Shown here piece after piece: positions 1-13,270 of a stretch of 64,000 nucleotides of DNA. The stretch's first letter is position 1. Every line of letters begins with the position of its first letter. Under the pieces are notes generated by a model. It saw nothing but the letters and a program-made list of their open reading frames with translations. It was not told where the DNA came from and did no database searches. This DNA comes from Geosiphon pyriformis (taxonomy: Eukaryota; Glomeromycota; Glomeromycetes; Archaeosporales; Geosiphonaceae): NCBI GenBank assembly GCA_016748015.1, contig JAAOMT010000193.1:288042-352041 (forward strand), read 5' to 3'. The translations under genes and the position numbers were made by a program.

Positions 1-419
1 CCCTGCAGTATGCCTATATAATATAATTGTTATTTAATAATTATTTTTTAAATTAACATTATTATTGTTTTATATATTTTAATATTGAAAAAAATTCGTT
101 TTATTATTGTAAAATAAAAATAATTGTAAGTTTTAAAATTAGAAAAAATTAAATCAGTATTAAAATATATTTTTATTATTATTTTGTATAAATATATGTA
201 ACTTTATATTAATTTTAAACTTATTAAATAAAAGTTTATATATTTAATTTGTAAATAAAACAAATTTAATGATGTTATTTTTTATGTATTAAATCAAAAA
301 AAATTTAATAAGAACTTAAAATATGTAACAAAAATATTATTTATATATTTTTTATATGTAACAGTTATATAAAATTATGTTAAGCTATATAAATTTTAAA
401 AAATAAAAAAAAGACATTA

Positions 420-1700
420 AAAACTAACTGGTCAATAATAAACCAGTTATTAAAAAGAAAATAATTCTTTTAAACAAACAAACTTAATTAAACATATTAT
501 TAAAACTATAAAAATAAGAATCTTAATTAAAAAAAATAATAATCAAAATAAAATAATTTAAATTTATGCAAAAAACCAAAAATAAATAAGTTTTTTTAAT
601 AATAATAATAATTTTCAAGAAAAATTATATCTTTTAAATTAACAAATAATAAACAAAGTATTTAAATTAGTTAACAAAAACTTTGTTCTAATTTATATAA
701 ATGATATAATAATATTTTCAAAAACTTGAAATAAAAATTTTAAGTATTTACAAAAAGCTTTTATTCTTTTAAAAAAATATTGGTCTTAAAATTAATTTTA
801 TTAAATCTGTTTTTAAACAACAATTTATCTAATTTTTTGAATATTTTATTATAAAATATGATATTGTTTCTAATCTAAGCAAGATTAAAAAAGTTTTATT
901 AATTAAATAACATTAAATTAAATGTAGTTTTTTATTATATTAAATATAATAATAGATTTAAACATTTATTTTATACTTAGATTTTTGATTATACTTAACA
1001 AAAAAAAACATTAAAAATTATTAAATTAGAAAAAAAAATTAAATTTTATAATATATATACTAATTTATTAGCTAAATACTTTAAAAAAACAAAAAAATTT
1101 TAGTTTAATATTTGTTAATATGTTTTTTAATAAATTAAAATAAAAATTTTTAAATTTTTAATAATAATTTTTAATAACAATAAATATATTATAATAATTA
1201 TCAATTATTTTTATAAAATGAGTAAAACTAAAGCTATTTTTATTATTAAAATTATATATAAAGATATTTTATATTATTATAACTGCTCAATAAAACTTTT
1301 TTTTAATAAAATAAAGTTTTTTTTAACATATTAATTAAAAAATTATGAATATATTATAAAAAAAAAATTATATTATTTTTAAACAAAAAATTTAATAGAA
1401 AAATGTTATAAAATATTATAAAAACATTAATCAAAACCAATAAAAAAACAAACTTGTAAAATAAAATATTGTTTTCAATTTTATTTATCCATAAAACTGT
1501 AAATTATAAATTTTTCTATTTACTTTATAAAAAATAATATTATTAATAAGAATTAATATTAAAAGAGTATTATTTAAATAATTACAAAAAACAGTACAAA
1601 AATACATTATAAATATTATTTTAAATCTATTAATAAAGACATAAATAATTATTTTTAAAAAATTAAACAAATTTAAAAAAAACTCAAAAAAAACTTATAA
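420..1700 (+). mobile_element. Ty3/gypsy pol relic (RT and integrase)
   Basis: Forward-strand translation, read through many stops, gives the end of a Ty3/gypsy reverse transcriptase at about 640-1,010. It includes an FVLIY-IND-IIIFSK segment where the family has Y-x-D-D (here Tyr-Ile-Asn-Asp, 694-705), then LKINFIKSVFKQQF and a VSNLSKIKKVLL stretch. At about 1,190-1,470 follows an integrase-core-like segment (IIINYFYKMSKTKA, then CSIKLF). Every frame is broken, so nothing here is functional. No LTR was found, and the 5' part runs off or is unreadable. Identification rests on motif order and family knowledge. Confidence 0.6.
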
Positions 1701-2619
1701 AACACTTTTTTTAAGTATTAATAATTTAGCTTTAAAATATTATTTAAAAACAATAGTTATAAAATATATTTTTTAGTAACTAGAAAAAAAATTTATTAAT
1801 ATAAAATTTCAACTTATAAACTATTAAAATATATATTTACTTAATTTTTAATAAATAATTTGTATATAATATAAAACTTAAAAAATATTACAAATAATTT
1901 AATTAATTATATATTATAATAATATTAGTTTTAATAATTAGCAAAAATTAAATATAAATAAATACACTATTTTTTATAAGTATTAAATAATTAATGATTT
2001 AAATACTGTTTAACAGTTTATAATAACTAATATAAAAAAAGTATGTATTATTAATAAAAACAAAAAAATAATTATTAAAAAAATCAAAAAAGTATATACA
2101 TAAATATATAAAAATAAAGTTATTTTTATTTAATATATTTACTTAAAATATTGTTTATTAACAAAAAAATATTAAACAAAAATTCTGAAAATTATATAAT
2201 CAAATATTTTTAAATTTTGATTATTTTTAAAAATACTAAAATTTTATATAAAAATTTGGTTTATTAAACTTAAACTTATTTTATTATTATTTTTAATATA
2301 TTTTAAAAATAAAAAACTTTTAATAAACAAGTTAATTTTAAGTTAAAAAATATAGTTTAATTAAAAGTTTGATATTATAAAAGTTTAATTTATTTTAAAA
2401 AAAATAATATTATAATTTATAATATTATATAATTATTATTTTATTTTTTAATAAAATTATTAACTTATTTATTAATCCAATTATTAATTTAGTTATTTAA
2501 TTTAATTATTAGTTATTATATAAACAAGAAAAAAAAAACTCCTTTTTTTTTACATTCCAAATCTTTCAAAAAGCATATTTTTGATAAAAAAGTTTTTTGT
2601 TTTTTCTTGTTTTTCTCAT
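1701..2619. other. AT-rich stretch, no recognisable gene
   Basis: This block is almost entirely A and T, with short poly-A and poly-T runs. I see no readable domain in any frame. It may be further decayed retroelement DNA between the gypsy relic and the LINE. Confidence 0.4.
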
Positions 2620-2689
2620 TCAATATTTTTTAATTTAATAACTTTTTTATTATAGATCTGGAAATTGTTTTAAGTAATAACATGTCAAA

Positions 2690-4530
2690 GAAAAAAATGT
2701 TCAAAGAAGCTTTTTATAATTTCATTAATAACTTTTTTGCTTAAAAAAAAAATAGTTCTTAACAACATTAAATATTTTGGTAATAAGAAAAATATATCTT
2801 TGGTTAAATTTGGTCTTGATAATATTTATTTAGATTTAAACAGTAAGTCTAATAGTAGTAAAAACAATAATATTATAAAAGATATTAATAGTAAGTCTCT
2901 TTTAAGTTTAGTTATAGCTACTTTCAAAGCCAAAATAATAATTAATAGTATAAATTGTGGCTTCTTCTTAGATTCTCTCAAATTTAATATAGAAAAAAAA
3001 GTTAATTCTCTTCCATCTCTTTTCAATATTTTCTTAAACAAAAAATAGATTAACTCTAAAATAGTGAAGATTTTAGTTGAAATGACCATTAAAAAATCTT
3101 TCACTTTGGATATTAATTTGTTAACAATAGAAAACAAATTAACAATAATTAAAACTCAGACAATTAAAAAATTATTTTTATTAATTAATAATTTTGAAAA
3201 AACTAATACTTTTTCAAAATTTAAAAAAACTAATACTTTTTCAAAATTTGAAAAAATCATCTGATTAATATTCAAATCAGAAGAAAATATAAAAAAAACT
3301 GTGTTATTAACTAAAAAAAAAAAATTAAAGTAAACAATAATCTTAAAAGACAAAAAATTAAATCAGATTAAACTGTAATAATAATAAAAATTTTCATAAA
3401 TATGCCAAAAAATGATTGTTACTGTAGTATTTGAGTATAGCCAAATTGTGTTAATTAAATTATAACTTATTGGACTATAACAGAAAGCTATAATAGAGTT
3501 TACTGAATTAGCTTAAGCAAATCAGTTGGCAGCAAAATAATTATTTTTGATTAAAAAAGATTTAGTACATATAGCCAAAGTTATAAAAGATTATGATATT
3601 TAGATGTCAAAAAATTGATTTAAAACACTTTTGTTTACTCTGTTGATAAGAACAACTGTTTATAATTTAAGCACTCTATTAAAAAAACTGATAACAAAAC
3701 TTGTATTATTAATTAGTCATTTAAGAATCACAATAAGATTTATTGTACTGTAATTAGATTTGAAACAGAAAATAATCTAAAATCTGTTTTTTACACAAAA
3801 TTAATTCTAAATAATACAAAACTTTTTTGGGTCAAATTAGATTTGATTAAATATGAAAAGTGTAAAAATTTTAGACATTTAGTTTTAAAGTGTAATGTTT
3901 CAAGTATATTTATTTTGTTTTTCAAAAAAATTCATAAAAAGATTGTTTTAAAAAAAGATTGTTTTGAGCTGGCCAAATTATATGCTAAAAAAGATGTTTT
4001 ATTTTCTATTTTGTTGTTTTTAATGGCAAATTTTAGACACAAGTAATCTTATTTGCTGCTTTTTTTAAAGATACTTATTTTAATTCTGATTCTGGATTTT
4101 TTTTTAGATTGTTATATATTAAAAAAAGTTTTTTGGTTGATCAAAATAATTCATCTATTGGTGTTCATCTAGTATCTTTAAAATGCTCTTTAGGGTTTTT
4201 GGTTAATCAAATATTAAATATTGTATAAAAATTAAGCAATATGAATTTGGTGTTTTTGGTATTTGTTTCTTATTTTTTCTTTTTTGCTGTGTCTATATTA
4301 TTGAACTTAAATTTAGATTTAGATATTGTCTTATATGGCTTATTAACATTTTTTTTCTATTTCTATCAGTTATAAAAGACAAGTTTTTGAATTTAGATCT
4401 AAGCAGCTCAAAAATTTTAACCACCAAAATTAATAGCTTAAAATCAAAAATAGTTGCTCTTAAAATCTCTATTAATTTAGTTTTAAAAAAATTAAATTAG
4501 TTGTGCTCTGGCTTGAGTTTTATGTTGCTT
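2690..4530 (+). pseudogene. LINE ORF1 (gag-like) pseudogene
   Basis: This is the remnant of the LINE's first reading frame, an RNA-binding protein in this family. Open pieces remain at 2,737-3,048, 3,064-3,264 and 3,843-4,046. The last contains Y-E-K-C-K-N-F-R-H-L-V-L-K-C, a CCHC zinc knuckle (C-x2-C-x4-H-x4-C) whose first Cys reads as Tyr, consistent with TGT to TAT. A 27-bp unit coding for T-N-T-F-S-K-F is tandemly duplicated at about 3,197-3,257. Multiple frameshifts and stops rule out a working protein. Confidence 0.6.
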
Positions 4531-4589
4531 TTTTTATCTCAATAACTAATTTAATATGAAAGTTTACTACATACAATGTTTAAGATATC

Positions 4590-7500
4590 AATGTTTTTAT
4601 TAAGCAAAAAAATGTTATTTATTGGCATATAAAATTGGATAATATGGTCTCTATAGTTACAAAAACAAAATTAAGATTTAGTATTAAGTCATGAATTGTA
4701 AATAAATTTAATGGTATCTGAATTTTTACATCTGGTTTAAATAAAAGTTTCCTTGGTGCTAAAGTAATTATTATTATAAACAATTTTTTGGCTTAATATA
4801 TCTTTAAAATAGAAAAAATTCCTCATCATATTATTTTAGTATGGCTTTTTTTCAAAAACAAACTCTCAATTATGGTTTTGAGTTTATATGTTGGTGTTTT
4901 TACTAAAGCTAAGTTTAGTCAAGCTTTAAAAATTAATTTGTTTATTATCAAAACAGTCAATTTTAGTAATTTTGTGGTCATAAGTTAAAACTTCAATAAA
5001 AATAAATCCAAAAAAGTGCAAGTTTTAAATTCTGTTTGAATTTGGGTTTAGTCAACTTATTTAATAGACATTTATTGGCTAAAATCTCTACTTAAAGCAA
5101 TTCAAAGAGTATTGAGAAGATTATTAATTATATTTTTGTAAATAAAAACTTTGTTTTTTGCAATTTTTAATTATAAAGTTAAATTAGTATCTGATTTTTT
5201 TAATACTAATCACAAGGCAGTTTCAGTAATAGTAAATCTAAATAGCTTACTGGATGTTTATTTAAATAGTCTATATAAACAAGTTAACAAAAATTGTTGA
5301 AAGTTTAAAATTAAAGATGTAAATAATGCAAAGTAAATGCAATTTAAAAAATGTTTTTTTGCTAGATATGTATTAATAACAGATAAGTTTTTAGAAGCAA
5401 GAGCTTGTAAAAATATAGATACTATGTAGGAGTTGTTAAATAAAATAATAGTGAAGTTTACTAATAAAACATTTTCTAAACATTATTTTAATGAGTTTTA
5501 GTGTTTAAGAAAAAAACATTCTTCTAAGTTTTTTGGATTAGAATTGCCAATTTCTAAGATTGTTAAAAAGTTAAGCTCTAGTAATATGTTTGAATTCAAC
5601 TGTTTTGTTAAAAAATAATTAACTTTAAATAATAGTAAGACTTTTAAAGTCATAAATATGTTTTAAAATAATTTAAAGTTAATAAATATTTTTAAACAGT
5701 TATTAATTGTTTGCAAAAAGTACAAAAAATCTAAATTATATAAGTTAAAGTTGGCTAAAAAAGCAGCTATTAGGAAAATAATCAAACAATGTATGAAAAA
5801 TTTTTGTTTAAATAAAAAAAACATAATAAAAAATGTTTTAGACCAGTTTTTTTGCAAAATAGTTTTGGACTACTTGATAGTAAAAAATAAGTTAGTTTTG
5901 AAACCAGAACAAGTAAAACTTAGCATTAACAAGATTATAAAAAATTGGACAAAAAAGTGAGCTGTATTTTTAGTAATATTTAATTTATATACTTACTAAT
6001 ATATACTATTAAACTATATAAATAATAACATCTTTTTTGGAATAATAAAAAAAATCTGTATGAAAAAATTACTCTTAGTAATTAGTGGTTTGTTTGATGA
6101 TAAGGCTGTTAAGTTGTTTAATATCTTCAATGAACTTTAGAAACATAGTAGTAATAATGTAATAAAGTTTCTTATGAATTTGTTGAATGTATATTTGTCT
6201 CTTAGTAATGTATTTGTTCTATAAAAAAAAGCTTAGATTTTAATAATTCTCAAGCTATATAATTTGAAAAGAATTTTGACAAACATCCAACTTATTGTAT
6301 TAATTAAGACAGTTAAAAAAATTTTTTTTAATTGTATTTTAGTAGTATATAGTAAGTTTAATGTTTATGTAATGATAATTTTTTAGTATTAAGTTACTTC
6401 AATTCAATCTCTTGTGTTTGCTATTGAGTTTGTGGCTAAAAATGCTTTAGAAAAAAATAGAAAAGTTTGATTGGTTTTATAAGATATGTGTAAAACATAT
6501 AACTTAGTTGAATAGTATCATCTAAAAATTAGTTTACAATGAATTAAAATATGCAATTAGCTTATCAAATTTTTTGGTGGTATATATAAAAGTAAAATCA
6601 ATAGGATAATGATTAATTTTGGGTTTTCAAATAACTATAAAGTACATAATAAGTTGAATTAAAGAAAGATTTTCTCATTTCTCTTTTGAAAAATTTTTTA
6701 TAATCTATTTTTATGTAAAATTAAAAAACATGAACATTCATGCAGATATCAAATTAAGTTTGTAATCAAAACAAACAGAATTGAAAACAGTAATAAAATA
6801 ATTTTTTTTTATTGTTGGTATATTTATTGATAACACATTTTGGGTTAAGAATAGTTAAGCTTCTATACAATATACTTTAAACATAATTAATAAATTTTTT
6901 ATGGTTAATAATATTTCAATTAACAATAAAAAAACAATAACTATTTCTATTAATTAAAGCATCAAAATTGCTTTTTTAAGAATCAATAGCTTGTTAATTT
7001 CTATTGCCAAAAAAAGTAAAACACACAGATATCTTGATATTTTTTTGTTAGCTGAAGAGTTGTTTAAATTAAGTTTAATTAAAACTTATTCTAATATCCA
7101 GTTTTTTGTCAATATAGTGCTTAAAAAACTATTACAAATAAACAGTATTTTTATCTAATGTCAACTGTTTTGTAGTCTATAATTTGTTATAAATTTTAAT
7201 TTAGCTTTTTTTATTAAGTATGTATCATAAGTGAGATGTTATAATTAGAAAAAATTTCAAATTTAAGACTAATTTACTACATAACTTTTTTAATAAGATG
7301 TTGTATTATCTATTTTTATATAGTTTGAAATTCTTTGAACAAATACAAACTAAGGTCAAATTGGCATTTGTAGTATTTTTTGCCAATTTTCTAGACATTT
7401 TTTGGCAGAAATAATAAAAATATTTTTGGTTAATAGTTTATCTCTAGATGACAAGTTGTCTAATGTATTTTGCAGTTTTAGAAAATTTTTATGTCAGATA

Positions 7501-9057
7501 TTTTGGAGAAGTCTTTGTACTATACTTTAGTTTGCTTTTTAAAAAATTTGGTGTGGTGTTTAATGACAAACTTTTGGATAAATATAACAGTATAATAGAT
7601 TGGAAAACATTTTGTTATTGAAAAAAATTAGATCTTAAGAACTTTGTATCATTTTAATTTAAGTTAGTTTCAAAGTTTTTTTGTGATAATGCTTCTTTAA
7701 TAGTTGATTCTGATTATACTAATAGGTCAAACAAGTTAAATATTTTGAAATTTAATAAGTTTTCTAATATCTGTAAATATTTACATAAGATTTGAACAGA
7801 TATTATTGAAATATATACTAATAAATTATTAAAAAATTTAGGTTCTGCAGAGATAACTTATAAAACTATAACATACTTTTTGATATTAAAATATATAATT
7901 TTCTGTTATCTACAATGGCCAAATTATAGGCTGTTGCTTTGTCTTTGGGGTGTGTTTTATTTTTTTGCATAGTAGCTTTGTATTTAAATAGCCAAATTGC
8001 TATTAATACATATATATCTGAGATTAAACTTAATATACTGGATTTTTACAATTAATGTTAAATAAAAAGAAGACATATTACTAATCTAATAAAAGACAAA
8101 TATTTTATAGTTAGATAGATTAAGATTAAAGACTATTCAGGTGTTTTAAACAATATTAAAGTAAATTAAATAGCAGATATAGCTGCAAATTCTTTCTTGT
8201 TTTTACCAAGTAGGATTTATAAACATTTTATTATAACTGAAAACACAGCTGTTTTTGGCAATACTTGTTACTGTATTTGTAATATATATAGATTTATATA
8301 TTGTGCTTATTGGAAAAATAGTATTGATTATAATATAGTCTTACATAATTTGATTTAGAAGGTAGATTAGATGTTTATTATTAAAGTATAACACTCTGAT
8401 TTACACATATTTTTTGGCTTTATGAGTAAAAAGTTTGCTAATCTATGTACATATTTAATAAAAACTGTTTATAAACACTTGCTTATAACAGTTAAAAAAA
8501 AACTGTATAATAAAAAATACCCTAAAGTATTATGTTTGTTGTATAAAAAGATTGAATTTTCAGATTATGTTTTTATTTATTTTAAGAATATTATAATTTG
8601 TGAAAAAATTTTGATTAAACTTTCTGGCATCTGTGTTTTTTTTTCTTTTGTTATACTAAAAACTCTCTAAATGTTTGGTTAATATGAATTTATATGCTTT
8701 AATTTGTAAAAAATTTATGCTGACAAAATAGTATTGAAAGCTGTAATGGTTTTTAATAACAAAAAAAAAAGCTGTAAATACTATAATTGCTTTTATTAAA
8801 CAGTTAATAAAATTTTATTGCTTAAAAATTTGGTTTATTAAATCAAAGTTCAGAACAGATATGAAAAAAGTAAGTTTAATAAGTAATAAAAAGATAAAGT
8901 CTAATTTGGCTGTTAGTTTGGTGGCTGGTTTGTTAAATAGTATGATCTATTTATTAAGATTAATTAAATCACTTATTATTAGTTTTAATAGACACAAACT
9001 GTGTTTGTTTTTTTCTGGTTTAAGTAGTAATATAAAAATTTATATAAATGTATAGTA
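4590..9057 (+). pseudogene. LINE ORF2 pseudogene: endonuclease, reverse transcriptase, RNase H
   Basis: Read through stops, the frame runs in the usual LINE order. The AP-endonuclease-like part (about 4,690-5,300) includes FNGI-stop-IFTSG, with a stop where the family has Trp, and NFSNFVVI. A linker has an open segment at 5,751-5,960. RT spans about 6,060-7,150, with the catalytic F-V-D-D reading F-I-D-N at 6,823-6,834. A KTHRYLDIFL segment lies near 7,020. RNase H begins near 7,810, and its Y-T-D-G-S reads Y-T-N-K-L. The C-terminal region follows (open pieces 8,422-8,670 and 8,861-9,055, ending near LCLFFSGL). At least three catalytic or structural residues are lost, so the element cannot move on its own. 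Confidence 0.7.
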
Positions 9058-9206
9058 TTGTTTTGTCTGGCTTAAATAGCTAGCCACGTGTAAAAAGTAC
9101 ATAAATTGTGTTTAGTTTAAGCTATTTAGTTTGGTTCTATGTATTAGATAGTAGTTAGACTTTATTTATTAATAAATAAATAAAAAATAAAATAAAATAA
9201 ACAAAA

Positions 9207-10300
9207 AATTTTTCAATTATAAAAAAACAATTAAGTAAAAAAATTTAAGCACAAAATAAAATAATAATAAAATAATTATTTATTAAATTTTATTGTATTT
9301 TATTACTGATTTTTTTATTTTATTTTATTTTTGATTTATATTGTTAAAATTAGTTTGAAAAGTTATTTGCTTGCTTTTATAAAATAAAAAATTATTAAAT
9401 CATACAACAATATTTATTATTAATTTAAAAATTACCAAAGTAAAGTATAAAATAATAGTAATAATATTAATTTATTAAAAATTATAAATTTTTTTTTTTT
9501 TTAGAAAATTAATTATATGTATTAAATCTTTACAAATTTAATTTATTTATTTAATTTAATTTTTTAATTTGTATAATGTTAGTTTTTGTATAATATATTA
9601 ATAAATATTTAATAAAAATACAAATAATATCTGTTATTTAATTTTAAAAATATTAATATAAGATATATAATTAAAGTAACCATATTATTTTTTATTAATA
9701 ATATAGACTATTTTATTTTTATATTTTTTTGCTAATTTTTAAAAACAATAATAACTCAAATATTTATTAAATTAATCTTTTATATATTAAATTGGATTTA
9801 TTTTTTAATTTCATATTATTATATAATGTTAATAAATTTAATAATTAAAAAGATTTTGAATAAAAGTAAAACACCATTTTTATTTTGAATAAAAGTTTTA
9901 TTTATTTAAAGATTTTTTTGTGTTTTTATTATTCAAAAAAAGTATTTTAACTTTTTAACTGTTTTAAATTTTAAAAAAACTTTTTAAATATTAAAAATAT
10001 TAAAAACAATAAGACAAAAAAATTGCTTTTTTTTGGTTTTTGGTTTGGTTGTGAAAATATAAATATTATGAATTTTGAAATTTTTAATTGTTTTTTTATT
10101 TGTATATATTCATGTTATTATTAGTACTTATTAGTTTAATTATATTAAATTGTTTATTTTTTTTAATATTTTTACAAATTATAAACAACAATATTTTTGG
10201 TTAATTTATTGTAGCAATTTTTGTTGTTCTAATTTTATTATTCAATTATAACGAATTTTTAAAGAATAAAAATAAAATATAGCTAAAATAATTTATATAA
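9207..10300. repeat. AT-rich repeat block, one unit shared with the 37.6-kb and 45.8-kb regions
   Basis: No gene is visible. The stretch 9,540-9,800 aligns by eye in the same orientation with 45,780-46,080, with long shared blocks around a TTAATAATATA-(A/G)ACTATTTT core. In reverse orientation it aligns with 37,560-37,860. It is therefore a dispersed repeat, probably the distal part of the hAT-like element described below. The rest is low-complexity A/T. Confidence 0.45.
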
Positions 10301-12196
10301 TAACTAAATATGTATATTTACTACAAAGTTTTAGGAAATAAAATCTAATATATTTATTAATTTGACACATACTCAATAATTTTAATACTCTCAAAGCATA
10401 TTTAGTCTTGAAATTTTTTACACTCAAACTATGAAAATAAACTTAACTGTTTTATTTCAAAAGATAAAAAGTAATAGTAAAACTGAATATGATTTGAAAG
10501 TGTTCATAAGTGTATTTAAATTAATAAATTAATAGATTTTTTTTTACCTTTAAAAATCTCCAAATTAATTATAATTTTCAATTATATTTAAAAAAATAGT
10601 AAATAAATAAATGAATTGGATTTTTTCTCTAAATGTTTCTGAAAATTAATATATTTACCTATTAAATAAACTATCTTTATAATATATTCTAGATCTCAAA
10701 TTGTTTTTATTCTTTAAGAATTTTTTTCTTTATTCTTTACAAAAATTTAGAAAAGAAAATTCAATATATATATTTGTTTGTTTGTTTGTTTTTCTTTAAA
10801 TTTTTTGGGAATTACAAAAAATGGTTCATCAATTTTGAGATTTTAAGGTTTTTTGCACAAATAACATAATTTTTTTTATAAGAAGAATATTCGATATTGA
10901 GAAGAATGCTACCACTTTCAAATGATAATTGAATTGTGTTTATACAATCTTTGGTGAAATTTCTGAAAATTCTAAATGAATTTTCTCTAATGCTTCTATA
11001 AATATATCTGTAAAATTTCTGAATTTTGATTTTTATATTATTAAAAATACAGTTAATATATTATCCCTAAAATCAAATGTATTCAATTATAAAAAGTGTA
11101 TAGGCTGTTATATTAATGCCAAAAAGATCTAATGTAACTATTTTATTAATAGTACACAAAAGCACTCATAATATTTTTGAAATTTACAAACATTAAAACC
11201 AGAATTTAATGTATTTATAAGAGAATTTGCAGCACAATCAGAAATTAAATACAATAGAAATTTACTTTCATAAATTATAATTATTAAGTAACTAATAAGA
11301 TTATATGTATTTTTGTTTGGTTTAGTTTTTTTACAGTAATTAATAAAACTTGAAATAGTTTTGTTAATTTTATTTTTGATCTTTTTCAAAATTTCAGCTT
11401 TTTTTATTAAAAATTTCAATTATGAAAAATAATTTTATTTTTTTAAAATGTATTGAAATCTTTTAATAAGTAATATATTTGTAAGAATAACCAATTCTGT
11501 TTAACTAATTGTAATTATGGTTTACCAATTTTAGGTTGTTGGAATGAATGTTTTATCGAAGCTTATGTATCTAATATTTTAAATTCTTAATATTATTTAC
11601 TTTTAAAAATATATGCATAGCTTGCAAACGTTATGCATATAAGTCTTTTTTATTTTCAATCTAATTCTTAGACCTTGCAAGTGGATGAAATTTTTACTCT
11701 CAATACATTTATAGTAAGTTAATAATTTAATTCAAAAAGCAGTTTATCCTATTTCTAATTTTTAACCTATAACTCAAACTTATTTACAAATAAAAATAAT
11801 TTTTCTTATATTTTAATAAAATAGTCATTTTAGTAATATTTAAGTTTAATTTATTCAAAGGTTATTTTACATTTATATTAAATTACGGATATCTTCCGAA
11901 ATTTTATGGACTTTGTAATTCTTAGTAACAATTATTTATTTGAAAAATAATTAATTATTGAAATTTCAGAGCATTTCAAAAAACCAAATGGAATTCTATT
12001 TAAGCGTGCTAATAAGAAAGTCATCTTGGAAATCTTCAATGCTTGAGCCTAAACTGGATAACACTATAGGGAGTTTTTATAGCAAGTTGAGAGGCTTTCC
12101 GGTCTCCTTACCTATTTGAGACTAATTAACCATTTCCTTTCATCAACAAATCTGAGAATAAATAGTTTCTCAATTTTTGTGCCAAGAATTTTTAGC
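10301..12196. other. Intergenic, no recognisable gene
   Basis: Base composition returns to about a quarter G+C and CpG reappears. A short (TTTG)n tract lies at about 10,772-10,791. The only sizeable open frame (11,138-11,419, minus, 93 codons) is low-complexity and resembles nothing I know. I see nothing else supportable. Confidence 0.4.
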
Positions 12197-12227
12197 ATTC
12201 AATATATTGGTGGCCAATATATTGAAT
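12197..12227. repeat. Perfect 14-bp inverted repeat with 3-bp loop
   Basis: ATTCAATATATTGG, then TGG, then the exact reverse complement CCAATATATTGAAT. It can form a 14-bp hairpin. It lies about 370 bp before the assembly gap. It could be a site for a dimeric protein, a small transposon relic or chance in AT-rich DNA. Confidence 0.7.
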
Positions 12228-12566
12228 CGAGAAAATTCCGTGTTACCCTAAATTAATGTATTTATCAAAAGATTTATTTAAATTAGAATTTGTAAAAAAA
12301 GGTAAAATACCTGAGGAATTTTCTTTTTTTCTATAAAAGATAAAGCTATTTAATGAGTACAATAATAGCAATTACAATTAAATTTGCCTATGGATTCCTT
12401 TGGGAAGAACAAAAATTGATACAAGCGAAATGTTTCCTGATGGCTTCATTTATACCTGCATTTTTTACAAAATTATTATCAATGATAAACAAAATAATTT
12501 TTATTCGGTCGATTAAATGTGCTTGCTTTCTAATACTACTTCCATTATGACGGTTCATCATCTACA

Positions 12567-13082
12567 NNNNNNNNNNNNNNNNNNNNNNNNNNNNNNNNNN
12601 NNNNNNNNNNNNNNNNNNNNNNNNNNNNNNNNNNNNNNNNNNNNNNNNNNNNNNNNNNNNNNNNNNNNNNNNNNNNNNNNNNNNNNNNNNNNNNNNNNNN
12701 NNNNNNNNNNNNNNNNNNNNNNNNNNNNNNNNNNNNNNNNNNNNNNNNNNNNNNNNNNNNNNNNNNNNNNNNNNNNNNNNNNNNNNNNNNNNNNNNNNNN
12801 NNNNNNNNNNNNNNNNNNNNNNNNNNNNNNNNNNNNNNNNNNNNNNNNNNNNNNNNNNNNNNNNNNNNNNNNNNNNNNNNNNNNNNNNNNNNNNNNNNNN
12901 NNNNNNNNNNNNNNNNNNNNNNNNNNNNNNNNNNNNNNNNNNNNNNNNNNNNNNNNNNNNNNNNNNNNNNNNNNNNNNNNNNNNNNNNNNNNNNNNNNNN
13001 NNNNNNNNNNNNNNNNNNNNNNNNNNNNNNNNNNNNNNNNNNNNNNNNNNNNNNNNNNNNNNNNNNNNNNNNNNNNNNNNNN
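12567..13082. other. Assembly gap (516 N)
   Basis: A run of N. Open frames spanning it are artefacts. It removes the 5' part of the gene fragment starting at 13,083. Confidence 0.99.
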
Positions 13083-13270
13083 TTTCGGGGTATTTATAAT
13101 CTAACCACAAACAAGGGTAATATTTCTATTAAATATCCAGACGCCATAAAAATTTTCAAAAGCAAGATACCAAAAAAACATCTGGAACTTTTTATGGAAT
13201 AGGAATTAAAAATTTTAATGCAAGCTTAATCGCAAATTCGGTTAGCGGTGATATAAAAATTAAATTATAA
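13083..13270 (+). pseudogene. 3' end of an adhesin-like repeat gene, frameshifted, 5' end in gap
   Basis: After the gap the sequence codes for YNLTTNKGNISIKYPDA. A frame change near 13,147-13,155 then gives FQKQDTKKTSGTFYG and finally NASLIANSVSGDIKIKL with a stop at 13,268-13,270. The alternating G-x-I-x-I-K and S-G-D-I-K-I strands resemble the beta-strand repeats of DUF4097-type putative adhesin domains, but this is inference from a short stretch. Two extra bases, or one missing base, join the parts. It may be a sequencing error beside the gap or a real break. No splice sites explain the shift. Confidence 0.4.

Larger units (their letters stand above)
2620..9206 (+). mobile_element. Near full-length, heavily decayed non-LTR retrotransposon (LINE)
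   Basis: Two consecutive decayed coding regions (ORF1-like, then endonuclease-RT-RNase H) are followed by a (TAAA)n-type A-rich tail at about 9,163-9,206. This is the layout of a complete LINE. The same family recurs at 14,060-14,300, 25,430-25,960, 60,080-61,390 and 61,400-64,000 in this window. The element is close to 20% G+C by eye and nearly lacks CpG; I found only one, near 9,087. Stops fall where the family has Trp or Gln. No target-site duplication could be assigned because both flanks are AT-rich. Confidence 0.75.

Noticed and set aside
12058-12075. T7 promoter-like ACACTATAGGGAG
   Set aside because: Only the 3' part matches and the rest of the promoter is absent; no vector sequence nearby.
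12517-13110. Open frames across the N-gap
   Set aside because: The frame is open only because N positions do not form stops.
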